The notes: a model not told the origin generated them from the letters alone. DNA of 40,307 bases from an uncultured Woeseiaceae bacterium (GCA_947259285.1 CAMYMR010000011.1:1-40307); one strand, 5' to 3'. Numbered from the stretch's first letter, positions 7,115-16,441 are shown. Numbers and translations are program-made.

Positions 7115-8917
7115 TCAGGCCGCGCGCCCTTTGGCGATTTCAGCGAGCACACCTTCAACAACGAACCCGGCGTGGATGGGCATCCCGTTGTAATGCAACA
7201 AGGAAACCAGCTTGTTCTGGTCCGCATCGATATCGTTGATCAGCAAAGTGCGAAGCTGAGCATCGCGATTCTGCTCAACGACATAAACGACATCGTGCTT
7301 TTCAATGAAATCACGCACCGCGTCAGTGAACGGAAAAGCCTTGACGCGACAATAATTGAGCCCGACATTCTGCGCCTCGAGTCGGTCAAGCGCCTCTTTG
7401 CAGGCACCGTCGCCACTGCCGAGCGTCAGGATCGCTGCTTTGTTGAAGGCCGAATACCGAATCTCTGCTTCCGGAACCAGCGTCCGGGTCGTTTCCCATT
7501 TCACGAGTAATCGATCAACAACGTCCTGATAGTCATCGGAATTCTCCGTGTAAGCGCCCAGTTTCGTGTGCCCCGATCCGCGGGTGAAATACGCGCCCTT
7601 CGGATGCACGCCTGGCAGCGTGCGATACGGAATGCCGTCACCATCAACGTCGAGGTAGCGGTAAAACTGTTCCATCTTTTCGAGCTCTTCGGCATCGAGT
7701 ACTTTACCGCGATCCGGAACATAGTCATCGTTCCATTCGAGCTCCGGCACCATCCAGTCGTTCATACCGATATCGAGATCCGACAGCACCATGATCGGCG
7801 TCTGCAGGCGTTCCGCCAGATCAAATGCCTGCACCGCCATATCGAAACACTCGGCCGGATCGCCGGGAAATAACAGGACGTGCATTGTGTCGCCGTGAGA
7901 CGCATACGCGCAGCTGACGATGTCGCACTGCTGCGTGCGCGTCGGCATACCTGTCGAAGGACCCGTTCGCTGCACATTGAATATTACGGCCGGAATTTCG
8001 GCGTAATACGCAAAACCGATGAATTCACTCATGAGCGATATGCCGGGACCACTGGTAGGCGTAAATGAGCGAGCGCCCATCCAGTTGGCGCCCAGAACCA
8101 TACCAATCGCCGCCAGCTCATCTTCCGCCTGAATAATGCAGTAGGTTCGTTTGTCCGTTTCAGGTTCGTGTCGGTACATCAGGCAAAAATCACGAAAGGC
8201 GTCCATCAACGACGTCGAAGGCGTAATTGGATACCAGGCCCCGACGGTTGCGCCAGCGTACACGCAGCCGAGACCGGCGGCAGTATTACCGTCTATAACG
8301 ATGTGCCCTTCGGTGGCGTCCATTTTCTCGACCCGCATCGGCAACGGACAGGAATAATGCTCCATCGCATAGTCGTAACCCAGGCGTATCGCCTCCATGT
8401 TGGAGACGATCAGCTTTTGTTTTGCCGCGTAGGTCTCTTCGATCAGGCTCGTGATGATATCGAGGTCAATGTCAAGCAACGCAGCAATAGCGCCTACGTA
8501 CGCGATATTCTTCATCAGGATTCGGGCGCGCGCTCCGTCGAAGTGCTCGTTGCACATTCTCGAAAACGGTATGCCCATGACCATAATGTCGTCTCGATCC
8601 AGCTGCCTGCTGCGCGGCCAGGTCGAGTCGTAGATTAGCCAGCCACCTGTCGCGACGTCGGCCAGGTCTTTCGCGTAGGTCTGGGCGTTCATCGCCACCA
8701 TGACATCGACGCGATTCGAGCGCGACTGGTAGCCATCCCCCGTCACGCGGATCTCGTACCAGGTCGGCAGGCCCTGAATGTTTGACGGGAAATAATTCTT
8801 GCCAACGACCGGCACGCCCATCCGAAAGATCGACTTTCGCAACAAGCCGTTCGCACTTGCGGACCCCGTGCCGTTTACGGTACCGATCTTGATAACAACG
8901 TCATTTACGGTTGCCAC
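7115..8917 (-). CDS. 2-oxoacid:ferredoxin oxidoreductase, fused gamma-alpha subunit (KorA-like)
   Basis: About 600 residues. The N-terminal third is the gamma domain (VVIKIGTVNGTGSASANGLL, later NIQGLPTWYEIRV). The remainder is the alpha pyrimidine-binding and CoA-contact region, with WYPITPSTSLMDAF and AEDELAAIGMVLGANWMGARSFTPTSGPGISLM. This gamma-alpha fusion is the usual KorA/OorA arrangement. I chose GTG 8917 because AAAGGA lies about 6 nt upstream, after the stop of the flavoprotein gene; a TTG at 8941 would overlap that gene by 14 bases and lacks such a signal. It is the second gene of the cluster. Confidence 0.9.
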   Translation of the reverse strand: MATVNDVVIKIGTVNGTGSASANGLLRKSIFRMGVPVVGKNYFPSNIQGLPTWYEIRVTGDGYQSRSNRVDVMVAMNAQTYAKDLADVATGGWLIYDSTWPRSRQLDRDDIMVMGIPFSRMCNEHFDGARARILMKNIAYVGAIAALLDIDLDIITSLIEETYAAKQKLIVSNMEAIRLGYDYAMEHYSCPLPMRVEKMDATEGHIVIDGNTAAGLGCVYAGATVGAWYPITPSTSLMDAFRDFCLMYRHEPETDKRTYCIIQAEDELAAIGMVLGANWMGARSFTPTSGPGISLMSEFIGFAYYAEIPAVIFNVQRTGPSTGMPTRTQQCDIVSCAYASHGDTMHVLLFPGDPAECFDMAVQAFDLAERLQTPIMVLSDLDIGMNDWMVPELEWNDDYVPDRGKVLDAEELEKMEQFYRYLDVDGDGIPYRTLPGVHPKGAYFTRGSGHTKLGAYTENSDDYQDVVDRLLVKWETTRTLVPEAEIRYSAFNKAAILTLGSGDGACKEALDRLEAQNVGLNYCRVKAFPFTDAVRDFIEKHDVVYVVEQNRDAQLRTLLINDIDADQNKLVSLLHYNGMPIHAGFVVEGVLAEIAKGRAA

Positions 8918-8927
8918 GAGTAATCCT

Positions 8928-10745
8928 TTACTTGACCGCAATTCCCGCGGCGACCTTCGGCGGGTCTAGCGGTGATTCATCCGCAGCGTAGGGCACCAGG
9001 ATGGTCGATTTCTGCATGTCCCACGCGCCGGTCGGACAGCGCTCGGCACAGAGACCGCAGTGCACGCATAAATCCTCGTCTTTGACCATCACGCGCCCTG
9101 TGTGCGGCAGGTCCGCGGAAACGTACAGCGCCTGTTCCCGGTTTTCCGCCGGCGCCGACAGCCGGGTTCGCAGGTCGTCCTCATCGCCGTTTTCCGTAAT
9201 CGTGAGGCAATTCACCGGACAGATATCGATGCATGCATCACATTCAATACACAGGTTCGCGCTAAATGCAGTCTGGATATCACAATTGAGACACCGCTCA
9301 ACCTCTTCGATGGTCTGCTCCGCCGTGAAGCCGAGCTCGACTTCGATATTCAGCTTCTTGAAACGCTTCTTTAGGTCGACGTGAGGCATCAATCGCCTTG
9401 ATGCCGGGTTGTAGTCGTTGGAATAGCTCCATTCGTGCATACCCATTTTCTGGGATGCCAGGTTCAGTCCCATGGGCAAACGATCTTCGATATCTTCGCC
9501 CTGGCAATATTTGTGTATTGAAATAGCCGCCTGATGACCGTGTTCGACCGCCCAGATAATATTTTTCGGGCCGAACGCCGAATCGCCCCCGAAAAAAACG
9601 CCCTCCCGGCCGCTCATCATCGTGGTCTCGTCAACGACCGGGCATTCCCACTTATCAAACTGGATACCGAGATCGCGCTCGATCCAGGGAAATGCATTGT
9701 CCTGGCCGATAGCCAACACGACATCGTCGCAGGGAATGATCTTCTCGCCGGTAACCCGCCCTCGGTCAATCTGCCCCTGCTCGTCAATCTGGTACTTCAT
9801 CAACTCGAACTTCATGCCCACCAGCTTGTCGTTCTCGTAGACGAATTCCTTGGGCGAATGGTTTACCAGGATCTCGACCTGTTCTTCCTCCGCGTCCTCC
9901 AGCTCCCAGTCCGACGCCTTGAAGAACCCGCGAGGCTTGCGTGCCATCACCTTGACGTCCCTGGCGCCAAGTCGGAGCGACGTGCGGCAGCAGTCCATCG
10001 CCGTATTGCCGACACCAATGATGAGTACGCGCTCGCCGATCGTATCGATATGCTCGAAGGCAACCGACTCGAGCCATTCGATGCCAATGTGAATGCGATC
10101 CGAATCGTAGCGGCCGGGAATCTCGAGGTTCTTGCCGCGCGGCGCGCCGGTGCCCACGAAGACGGCATCGTAGTTTTCCTTCAGCAGTTCCTCGAGACTC
10201 TCTATCGGATGATTCAGCTTGAGGTCTACACCCATATCAAGGATATAGCCGATTTCCTCGTCAAGAACTTTCGGTGGTAGCCGGAACCTCGGAATATTGG
10301 TCCGCATCAGGCCGCCGGTGGCATTGAGAGCCTCAAATATGGTCACATCGTAACCAAGCGGGCGCAGATCGTTCGCCACGGTAAGCGAGGCGCAGCCTGC
10401 GCCGATCAGTGCAACGCGCTTGCCATTGTTCTGCGACGGCGGCTTGGGCAGGCGATCCGTGATGTCGTCACGATGATCGGCGGCTACGCGCTTCAGACGA
10501 CAAATCGCGACCGGCTTGTCCTCAACTCGGCCGCGGCGACAGGCCGGCTCACAGGGTCGATCACACACTCTACCGAGGATCCCCGGAAACACATTCGACC
10601 TGCGGTTTTCCATGTACGCGTCGCTGAATTGCCCCTGGGCAATCATGCGAATGTACGCGGGAACGTCGGTATGGGCGGGACATCCCCACTGACAGTCAAC
10701 GACTTTGTGAAAATAATCGGGATTGGCGGTGTCTGTTGGCTTCAT
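8928..10745 (-). CDS. GltD-like FAD/NAD(P) oxidoreductase with two ferredoxin domains
   Basis: 605 residues. An N-terminal iron-sulfur segment (CQWGCPAHTDVP at C18/C22, CDRPCEPACRRG at C61/C65/C69) is the helical domain of the glutamate-synthase small subunit family. Next comes an FAD-binding Rossmann motif (VALIGAGCASL near 111-121) and a second, NAD(P)-binding one (VLIIGVGNTAMD near 240). The C-terminus adds a 4Fe-4S pair: CIECDACIDICPVNC from 499 and CVHCGLCAERCP from 560. As the first gene before a 2-oxoacid:ferredoxin oxidoreductase with no separate ferredoxin gene, it probably moves electrons between the KorAB clusters and NAD(P)H. Direction and nucleotide specificity are not visible. 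It starts at ATG 10745 behind a candidate promoter at 10809-10836. Confidence 0.88.
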   Translation of the reverse strand: MKPTDTANPDYFHKVVDCQWGCPAHTDVPAYIRMIAQGQFSDAYMENRRSNVFPGILGRVCDRPCEPACRRGRVEDKPVAICRLKRVAADHRDDITDRLPKPPSQNNGKRVALIGAGCASLTVANDLRPLGYDVTIFEALNATGGLMRTNIPRFRLPPKVLDEEIGYILDMGVDLKLNHPIESLEELLKENYDAVFVGTGAPRGKNLEIPGRYDSDRIHIGIEWLESVAFEHIDTIGERVLIIGVGNTAMDCCRTSLRLGARDVKVMARKPRGFFKASDWELEDAEEEQVEILVNHSPKEFVYENDKLVGMKFELMKYQIDEQGQIDRGRVTGEKIIPCDDVVLAIGQDNAFPWIERDLGIQFDKWECPVVDETTMMSGREGVFFGGDSAFGPKNIIWAVEHGHQAAISIHKYCQGEDIEDRLPMGLNLASQKMGMHEWSYSNDYNPASRRLMPHVDLKKRFKKLNIEVELGFTAEQTIEEVERCLNCDIQTAFSANLCIECDACIDICPVNCLTITENGDEDDLRTRLSAPAENREQALYVSADLPHTGRVMVKDEDLCVHCGLCAERCPTGAWDMQKSTILVPYAADESPLDPPKVAAGIAVK

Positions 10746-10808
10746 TCCGATAATTAACCGGCGCAGTCCCTCTTGTCCGGCACTTCGTTGGGTCCCTTAA
10801 GGGGCGCT

Positions 10809-10836
10809 AGCATAACGGGATCGGGGGGAAAGTAAA
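10809..10836 (-). promoter_or_regulatory. Candidate sigma-70 promoter of the oxidoreductase cluster
   Basis: On the minus strand TTTACT (10831-10836) and TATGCT (10809-10814) are 16 bp apart; each matches the consensus at four of six positions. It lies between the stop of dihydroorotase (10852) and the ATG of the flavoprotein (10745), so it would start transcription near 10802, just at a CCCTTAAGGG palindrome (10795-10804). Confidence 0.4.
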
Positions 10837-10851
10837 CAGTTTGTGCGCGTC

Positions 10852-12192
10852 CTATCGTGCTCGCTCAAATTCAAGGCGTCGGCCCGCGATAGCTCCTGTA
10901 AGAACACCGTCCCCGTATACGACTTCACCGTTGATGATCGTTGTATCAATGGATGCCGAGAACTCGTGCCCTTCGAACGGGGACCACTGACATTTGCAGA
11001 GCAGGTTGCTTTCACTCACCTTGTATGGCGCGGCAGGATCGACGATCACCAGATCGGCGAACCAGCCTTCACGTACGTAGCCACGATCCTTCACGCCAAA
11101 CAGGTCCGAGGGTGCGTGACTCACTCGATCAACCAGCAGCTCTACGCTGATCTCACCCTGCGCTACCAGGTCAAACAAGGTCAGCATTGCATGCTGCACT
11201 AGCGGCAGACCCGCGGGGGCCTTGAAATAAGTCGCGGACTTTTCCTGAACGGTATGCGGCGCGTGATCGGTCGCTATGATATCGATTCGTCCTTCGTTCA
11301 GTGCGGCCAGCAAGGCCTTCCTGTCCTCCGCACTCTTTATTGCCGGATTGCACTTGATCCGGGTCCCGAGTTCCTCGTAACGGGTTTCGTCGAACCAAAG
11401 ATGGTGGACGCACACCTCCGCGGTGATTCGTTTCTCCGAACGATGTGCCGATGAAAACAGCGGCATCTCGATCGCGGTCGTCAGATGCAGGATATGCAGC
11501 AGCGCATCGTGACGGCGTGCAAGATCGACGGCCATGCTGGATGACATCAGGCAGGCCTCTGCCGATCGGATCCTGGGATGTTCGCTGAGCGGCACGTCTT
11601 CGCCGAAGCGCTCGCGCGCTCGTCTCTCGTTATCCCAGATGGTTGGCGAATGCTCGCAATGCGTCACAACCATGATCGGCGAATGCTCGAACAGGCTGTC
11701 TAGGACCTCTGGATCATCGACAAGCATGTCGCCCGTCGACGCCCCCATGAACGCTTTTACGCCGCAGGCCTCACCGACTTCGAGCGCCTTGACCTCCTCG
11801 ATATTGCCGTTGGTGGCGCCGAGGTAAAAGCCGTAGTTCGCAGTGCAACGATTGGCCGCAACAGCGTATTTGTCGCGCAGCGCGTCCCGCGTGGTTGTTT
11901 GCGGGTTGACATTCGGCATGTCCATGAAGCTTGTAATTCCGCCCGCTGCCGCGGCGGCTGATTCGGTCTCGAGGTCTCCCTTATGCGTCATGCCTGGTTC
12001 GCGAAAGTGCACCTGGTCGTCGATCATCCCGGGCAACAGATACTTGCCCGCCGCATCGACCAGCTCGGCTCCCCGTGGCAACGACAGGCCCGACTCGATC
12101 CTGCCAATCCTGTCACCGTCGATCAGCACATCCACGTCGCGGACCTGTCCCTCGTTAACGAGCCGGGCGTTCGTTATAAGAAGCTTGCTCAA
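10852..12192 (-). CDS. pyrC: Dihydroorotase (class I-like, DDQVHFREPG type)
   Basis: A 446-residue amidohydrolase that would cyclise N-carbamoyl-aspartate to dihydroorotate in pyrimidine synthesis. Seen: the N-terminal KLLITNARL and LLPGMIDDQVHFREPGMTHKGD signature, GITSFMDMPN, the lysine in GVKAFMGAS that would be the carbamylated metal bridge, THCEHSP, LHILHLTTA and DIIATDHAPHT with the catalytic aspartate. The usual HVHFREP metal pair is here QVH, with glutamine replacing the first histidine, as I recall for the Bacteroidetes-type branch. I chose TTG 12192, seven bases after GAAGGA, over an ATG at 12237 that lacks such a signal. The gene is transcribed away from ilvA and towards the oxidoreductase cluster. 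Confidence 0.85.
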   Translation of the reverse strand: MSKLLITNARLVNEGQVRDVDVLIDGDRIGRIESGLSLPRGAELVDAAGKYLLPGMIDDQVHFREPGMTHKGDLETESAAAAAGGITSFMDMPNVNPQTTTRDALRDKYAVAANRCTANYGFYLGATNGNIEEVKALEVGEACGVKAFMGASTGDMLVDDPEVLDSLFEHSPIMVVTHCEHSPTIWDNERRARERFGEDVPLSEHPRIRSAEACLMSSSMAVDLARRHDALLHILHLTTAIEMPLFSSAHRSEKRITAEVCVHHLWFDETRYEELGTRIKCNPAIKSAEDRKALLAALNEGRIDIIATDHAPHTVQEKSATYFKAPAGLPLVQHAMLTLFDLVAQGEISVELLVDRVSHAPSDLFGVKDRGYVREGWFADLVIVDPAAPYKVSESNLLCKCQWSPFEGHEFSASIDTTIINGEVVYGDGVLTGAIAGRRLEFERAR

Positions 12193-12299
12193 AAAAGAAT
12201 CCTTCAGTCGGGAAAAATGCACCGAATCCACGGTCACTTGCCTGCATTATGAAAGGGTCAGGCATTGATTACCATGCCGCTCTTCTTTGCGGACAGCCG

Positions 12300-12319
12300 T
12301 CGGGTGTGCGATAACCCGA
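12300..12319. repeat. Inverted repeat upstream of ilvA
   Basis: TCGGGT (12300-12305) and ACCCGA (12314-12319) form a 6-bp dyad with an 8-bp spacer, 26 bp before the ilvA start codon and inside the divergent dihydroorotase/ilvA promoter region. It could be an operator or a small leader hairpin. No leader peptide rich in Ile, Leu or Val codons is visible, so classical attenuation is not supported. Confidence 0.3.
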
Positions 12320-12344
12320 GAATTGTATACAGCCACTGGTACCC

Positions 12345-13862
12345 ATGAGCCCTGACGACTACCTTGATCTGATTCGGACAGCGAAGGTCTACGACGTTGC
12401 GCAGAAGTCGCCGCTGGAGCCGGCCGTTAGTCTGTCGCGCCGTCTCGATAACCGAATTCTGATGAAACGCGAGGACCTCCAGCCTGTGTTCTCGTTCAAG
12501 CTGCGTGGCGCCTATAACAGGATTGCGACGCTGGAAACCGGGGAGCTGCAGCGCGGCGTGATTTGCAGCTCGGCCGGCAATCATGCGCAGGGGGTCGCGC
12601 TGGCTGCGAGAGAGCTCGGCGTTCGCGCGGTGATCGTGATGCCGGTGACAACGGCGAAGATCAAGACGGACGCCGTTCGCGCACTCGGGGGCGAAGTGGT
12701 TCTCCATGGAGATGCCTACGACGACGCCTATGCCCGGGCGATTGAACTGTCCGAACAAGAGGGCATGGTCTTCATCCATCCTTTCGACGATCCGTATGTC
12801 ATTGCAGGGCAAGGTACGATCGGAGTCGAGATCCTGGAACAGGCGCAACACGACATTGACGCTATCTTTGTGCCGATTGGTGGCGGCGGACTGATCGCCG
12901 GAATCGCCGCCTACGTCAAGCAGCAGCGCTCAGACATTCGCATCATTGGCGTGGAGCCGGAGGACTCCGCCGCGATGAAGCTTTCCCTGGACGCGGGCGA
13001 ACCGGTAACGCTTGATCACGTCGGTATATTCGCAGATGGCGTAGCCGTGCGGCGCGTCGGTGACGAGACCTTCCGCCTGTGCCAGGCGTTCGTCGACGAA
13101 GTTATTACGGTCGGTACGGACCAGATTTGTGCCGGCATCCGCGACATTTTCGAAGACACCCGTTCGATCGTGGAGCCCGCCGGCGGTCTCAGCGTTGCGG
13201 GCGTCAAGAAATACGTCGCGGAGCGCGGCGTTACCGGCCAGACGCTGGTGACCATCAACTGCGGCGCCAACGTCAACTTCGACCGGCTTCGGCATATCGC
13301 GGAACGTGCCGCTGTGGGTGAACAAACCGAGATGCTCCTCGCGGCGGAGATTCCCGAAGAACCCGGTAGCTTTCGGCGCTTCTGCGAGACCATCGGTCGA
13401 CGCGGAATCACCGAATTCAACTACCGGTATGCGGACGAAAAGAAGGCGCATATCTTCGTCGGCGTTCAGCTCAGCAACGGCATCACGGAGCGCCAGTTGC
13501 TGATTGAACGGCTGCGTGCCGCCGGATTCCCCGTTGAAGACCTGAGCGATAACGAGATGGCGAAGCTGCATGTTCGACACATGGTGGGCGGACGTTCCCC
13601 GGCGGTCAGCAACGAGCGACTGTTCCGTTTTGAATTTCCGGAACGGCCCGGGGCGTTGCTGGACTTTCTCAACGCGATTGGCACCGAATGGAACATAAGC
13701 CTGTTTCATTACCGGAATCACGGCTCCGACTATGGGCGTATTCTGGCCGGCATCGACGTGCCACAGGAAGAGACGGCTGACCTGGAGGCACACCTGGCTG
13801 AGCTCGGCTATCCGCATTGGGAAGAAAGCGACAATCCAGCGTACACGATATTCCTGTCCTGA
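12345..13862 (+). CDS. ilvA: Threonine ammonia-lyase, biosynthetic
   Basis: A 505-residue PLP enzyme that deaminates threonine to 2-oxobutyrate, the first committed step to isoleucine. The catalytic domain has PVFSFKLRGAYNRI (PLP lysine near residue 53), SSAGNHAQGVALAAR, and the phosphate-binding IGGGGLIAG. Two C-terminal ACT-like regulatory domains follow (EMLLAAEIPEEPGSF... and RLFRFEFPERPGALL...), giving the full length of allosterically regulated biosynthetic IlvA rather than the short catabolic form. Feedback inhibition by isoleucine is expected from the family. Start ATG 12345. It stands alone, diverging from dihydroorotase. Confidence 0.95.
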   Translation: MSPDDYLDLIRTAKVYDVAQKSPLEPAVSLSRRLDNRILMKREDLQPVFSFKLRGAYNRIATLETGELQRGVICSSAGNHAQGVALAARELGVRAVIVMPVTTAKIKTDAVRALGGEVVLHGDAYDDAYARAIELSEQEGMVFIHPFDDPYVIAGQGTIGVEILEQAQHDIDAIFVPIGGGGLIAGIAAYVKQQRSDIRIIGVEPEDSAAMKLSLDAGEPVTLDHVGIFADGVAVRRVGDETFRLCQAFVDEVITVGTDQICAGIRDIFEDTRSIVEPAGGLSVAGVKKYVAERGVTGQTLVTINCGANVNFDRLRHIAERAAVGEQTEMLLAAEIPEEPGSFRRFCETIGRRGITEFNYRYADEKKAHIFVGVQLSNGITERQLLIERLRAAGFPVEDLSDNEMAKLHVRHMVGGRSPAVSNERLFRFEFPERPGALLDFLNAIGTEWNISLFHYRNHGSDYGRILAGIDVPQEETADLEAHLAELGYPHWEESDNPAYTIFLS

Positions 13863-13961
13863 CGACCCACTCCGGCAAAAGCCTGCCTGCAACTATTTCC
13901 ACGCCTCACGCATCTAACGGCTACAGATAAGAATTACCGGGCCGCTGGCCGGGGAGCCACA

Positions 13962-14289
13962 ATGAAATTGAAGACCCCGACCCTCTTCTTATGGGTTGCT
14001 CTGATCGCGGGTGCCGCGATTGCGGGCGAACAACGACAGACTCGGATAGAGCTTGTAGTCGAAGATAACACGACGGCTGCCCAGCCAATTCTTTTCGACG
14101 ATGACGATGCGCGAACGGATCTGCATAGCGCTACAGGCTTGCGGTCAGAATAACGAGGTGTGCTTTATCGATAGCGGTGAATTCAGTCTTGATACGGATA
14201 GCGCGCTTTATAGCGATCGCGGGGTCCGCATCATCGGGCGAAAGACTACCGTAACAAACCAGATACCCCTTATGCGGTTTGTTTCGTAG
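13962..14289 (+). CDS. Doubtful small secreted protein, probably frameshifted
   Basis: From ATG 13962 one frame encodes a 63-residue product with a clean signal peptide (MKLKTPTLFLWVALIAGAAIAG) and a mature part TRIELVVEDNTTAAQPILFDDDDA, stopping at 14153. A second frame, open from about 14059 with an ATG at 14101, continues to 14289 (CIALQACGQNNEVCFIDSGEF...). A terminator follows at 14295, so the whole segment behaves as one transcription unit. Either the gene is only the 63-residue protein with a 3' untranslated region, or a one-base shift near 14100 has split a protein of about 105 residues. I do not recognise the family with confidence. Confidence 0.4.
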
Positions 14290-14294
14290 CGACT

Positions 14295-14324
14295 GGCGGT
14301 GGCGTTATGCCACCGCCTTTTTTT
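14295..14324 (+). terminator. Strong Rho-independent terminator
   Basis: A perfect 9-bp stem GGCGGTGGC / GCCACCGCC with loop GTTAT is followed by seven T residues on the plus strand. It ends the small secreted-protein unit and separates it from the convergent helicase gene, whose stop lies at 14324. Confidence 0.9.
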
Positions 14325-16423
14325 CACCACATCTCTCGCATGCGTGCATTGACGTCGATGCGGGTGTTCGACTTGGGACTGAGTCGACCTGGTTCGGGCA
14401 CCGGACTGCCGTGGAATGCCTTCTCCATCGTGGCAAGCAGCTTGTCCGACATGAAGCGGCTACGCGATCCATAAACATGCTTGTCGCCGTCACGTCGCTG
14501 CTGAGTAACGTGATAGCGCAGTGGCGCAAGCAGCGATAGTGACTGCTTGGCTCGGGTCATCGCCACGTAAAGAAGGCGCCGCTCTTCGTCGATCATCGCG
14601 GGCTTGCCCGTTGCAAACTCGGACGGGAAATTACCGTCCGATACGTTCAGTATGAAAACCGACTGCCACTCCTGGCCCTTTGCCGAATGTACGGTGGACA
14701 GGATCAGGTAATCCTCGTCCAACAGCGGATCACCCGCCAGGTCGCCCGCGGCGCTCGGCGGATCCAAAGTGAGCTCCGTCAGGAAACGCTCGCGGGTCGG
14801 GTAACGACCAGAGATCTGTTCAAGCTGTTCCAGATCGGCTTCTCGGGTGTCGAGCCCGTCGTAGATGCGCTCCAGGTGTGGCTGGTACCAACGCCGCACC
14901 TGGGTTAGCTGCGCCTGCCACCCGCGGTCGCCCAGTTCTGCTGTTGCAAGTCCTTCCATCAGGCTGCAGAAGGCCGGCCATTCTTTGGCTGCCGCCGCCG
15001 GCGGGCGGCACTCGCGTAACGAGGAAAAGAGGTGATCTGCGGCCGCCAATTGCTCGAAACAACGCGACGCGTTCGCCGGCCCCATGCCCGGTAGCAATTT
15101 CAACACGCGAAACGCCGCGACCTCATTCCTGGGATTCTCAGCCCACTTCAGGACCGACAGCAGATCTTTGACGTGCGCGGCCTCCAGGAATTTCAATCCA
15201 CCATACTTCACATACGGGATATTGCGACGCACGAGTTCGAGCTCCAGTCGATCGCTATGGTGCGATCCCCGAAACAGGACGGCCTGTTCTTTAAGCGCTA
15301 TGCCGCGCTCACGATTGCTGAGTATCTCGGTAACGACATACTCGGCTTCCGCGTCGCCGTCTTCGACAGTAACGTACAGTGGTTTGCCACCGTCGGCACG
15401 ATCCGAGAACAGGTTCTTTCGATACTGCCGGTCACTTTCTGCGATCAGGCAGTTCGCGCTATCCAGTATCGGTTGCGTCGAGCGGTAGTTTTGCTCGAGC
15501 GTGATGACCTGCGCTGACGGCATGTACTGATCGGGAAAACCGAGGATGTTTTCGACTTCGGCCGCCCTGAACGAATAGATCGACTGTGCGTCATCGCCGA
15601 CCACGGTAACCCCGTCGCCGCCCGGCTTGAGCGCGTTTATGATTTCCGCCTGCACCCGATTCGTGTCCTGGTATTCGTCGACCAGGATATGGTCAAACCA
15701 CGAACCGATTTCGTCCGCGAATTCCTTTTCTGCTACGAGATGACGCCAATATAACAAGAGGTCGTCATAATCCAGCGCCTGGCTATGCTGCTTCCGCACA
15801 ACATAGTGCCTGAATAATTCGCCAAGCTCGTCGACCCAGTCACTGCACCAGGGGTACGTTTCATCCAGCGTCTCTGCCAGCGTTTTTTCCGTGTTCACGC
15901 AGCGCGAGTAGATCGCAAGACAGGTGTCCTTCTTGGGGAATCGACGTGCAGCCCGCGTCAACTTCTGCTCGTGACGCACGACGTCCATGATGTCGGCCGC
16001 ATCCCCACGATCCAGCACGGAGAAACCGGGATCCAGTCCGAGGTTGTGGGCATAGCGACGCAGCAGCCGGTTCGCCACCGAATGAAATGTCCCGGACCAG
16101 GGGAGTCCACCGGACGGCAGCGGGGGCGCTTGTTTTTCCAATGCGGGTGCGCGAACGATCGATTCGACGCGGCGCGTCATCTCCTCTGCCGCCCGTCGCG
16201 TGAATGTGAGCAACAAAAGCCTCTCGACGCTGACCCCCGACATCAGCAGGTAAGCCACCCGGTGCGCCAGCGTCATGGTCTTGCCGGTGCCAGCGCCGGC
16301 AATAACCAGCAGCGGGCCCGCGCATATGCCTTGATCGGCACTGACTTCGCCGTATTCCGCCGCAAGTCGCTGCGACGCGTTGAGGATATCCATCGGGTCT
16401 TTCTGCTGCAGGGCTTGCTGCAC
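14324..16423 (-). CDS. UvrD/Rep-type superfamily I DNA helicase, SOS-regulated
   Basis: About 699 residues. Helicase motifs run in order: I (VIAGAGTGKTMTLAHRV, about residues 41-57), II (ILVDEYQDTNRVQ), III (VVGDDAQSIYSFRAAEVENI), IV (TLEQNYRS), V (STVHSAKGQEWQSVFI) and VI (EERRLLYVAMTRAK). This is a 3'-5' UvrD/PcrA/Rep-like motor acting in repair or replication restart; it is somewhat shorter than UvrD and has a different tail. I chose GTG 16423 because GGAGG lies 5 nt upstream, inside the short gap after the hydrolase gene. A near-perfect LexA box lies 19 bp before this start, so the gene should be induced on DNA damage. Confidence 0.9.
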   Translation of the reverse strand: MQQALQQKDPMDILNASQRLAAEYGEVSADQGICAGPLLVIAGAGTGKTMTLAHRVAYLLMSGVSVERLLLLTFTRRAAEEMTRRVESIVRAPALEKQAPPLPSGGLPWSGTFHSVANRLLRRYAHNLGLDPGFSVLDRGDAADIMDVVRHEQKLTRAARRFPKKDTCLAIYSRCVNTEKTLAETLDETYPWCSDWVDELGELFRHYVVRKQHSQALDYDDLLLYWRHLVAEKEFADEIGSWFDHILVDEYQDTNRVQAEIINALKPGGDGVTVVGDDAQSIYSFRAAEVENILGFPDQYMPSAQVITLEQNYRSTQPILDSANCLIAESDRQYRKNLFSDRADGGKPLYVTVEDGDAEAEYVVTEILSNRERGIALKEQAVLFRGSHHSDRLELELVRRNIPYVKYGGLKFLEAAHVKDLLSVLKWAENPRNEVAAFRVLKLLPGMGPANASRCFEQLAAADHLFSSLRECRPPAAAAKEWPAFCSLMEGLATAELGDRGWQAQLTQVRRWYQPHLERIYDGLDTREADLEQLEQISGRYPTRERFLTELTLDPPSAAGDLAGDPLLDEDYLILSTVHSAKGQEWQSVFILNVSDGNFPSEFATGKPAMIDEERRLLYVAMTRAKQSLSLLAPLRYHVTQQRRDGDKHVYGSRSRFMSDKLLATMEKAFHGSPVPEPGRLSPKSNTRIDVNARMREMW

Positions 16424-16441
16424 GTTTGCCTCCGCAAAAGT

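Noticed and set aside
9534-10280. 248-codon open frame opposite the GltD-like gene
   Set aside because: Antisense shadow in a high-G+C coding region.
12930-13892. Long open frame of 320 codons opposite ilvA
   Set aside because: Codon pattern mirrors the coding strand of ilvA; no recognisable protein.
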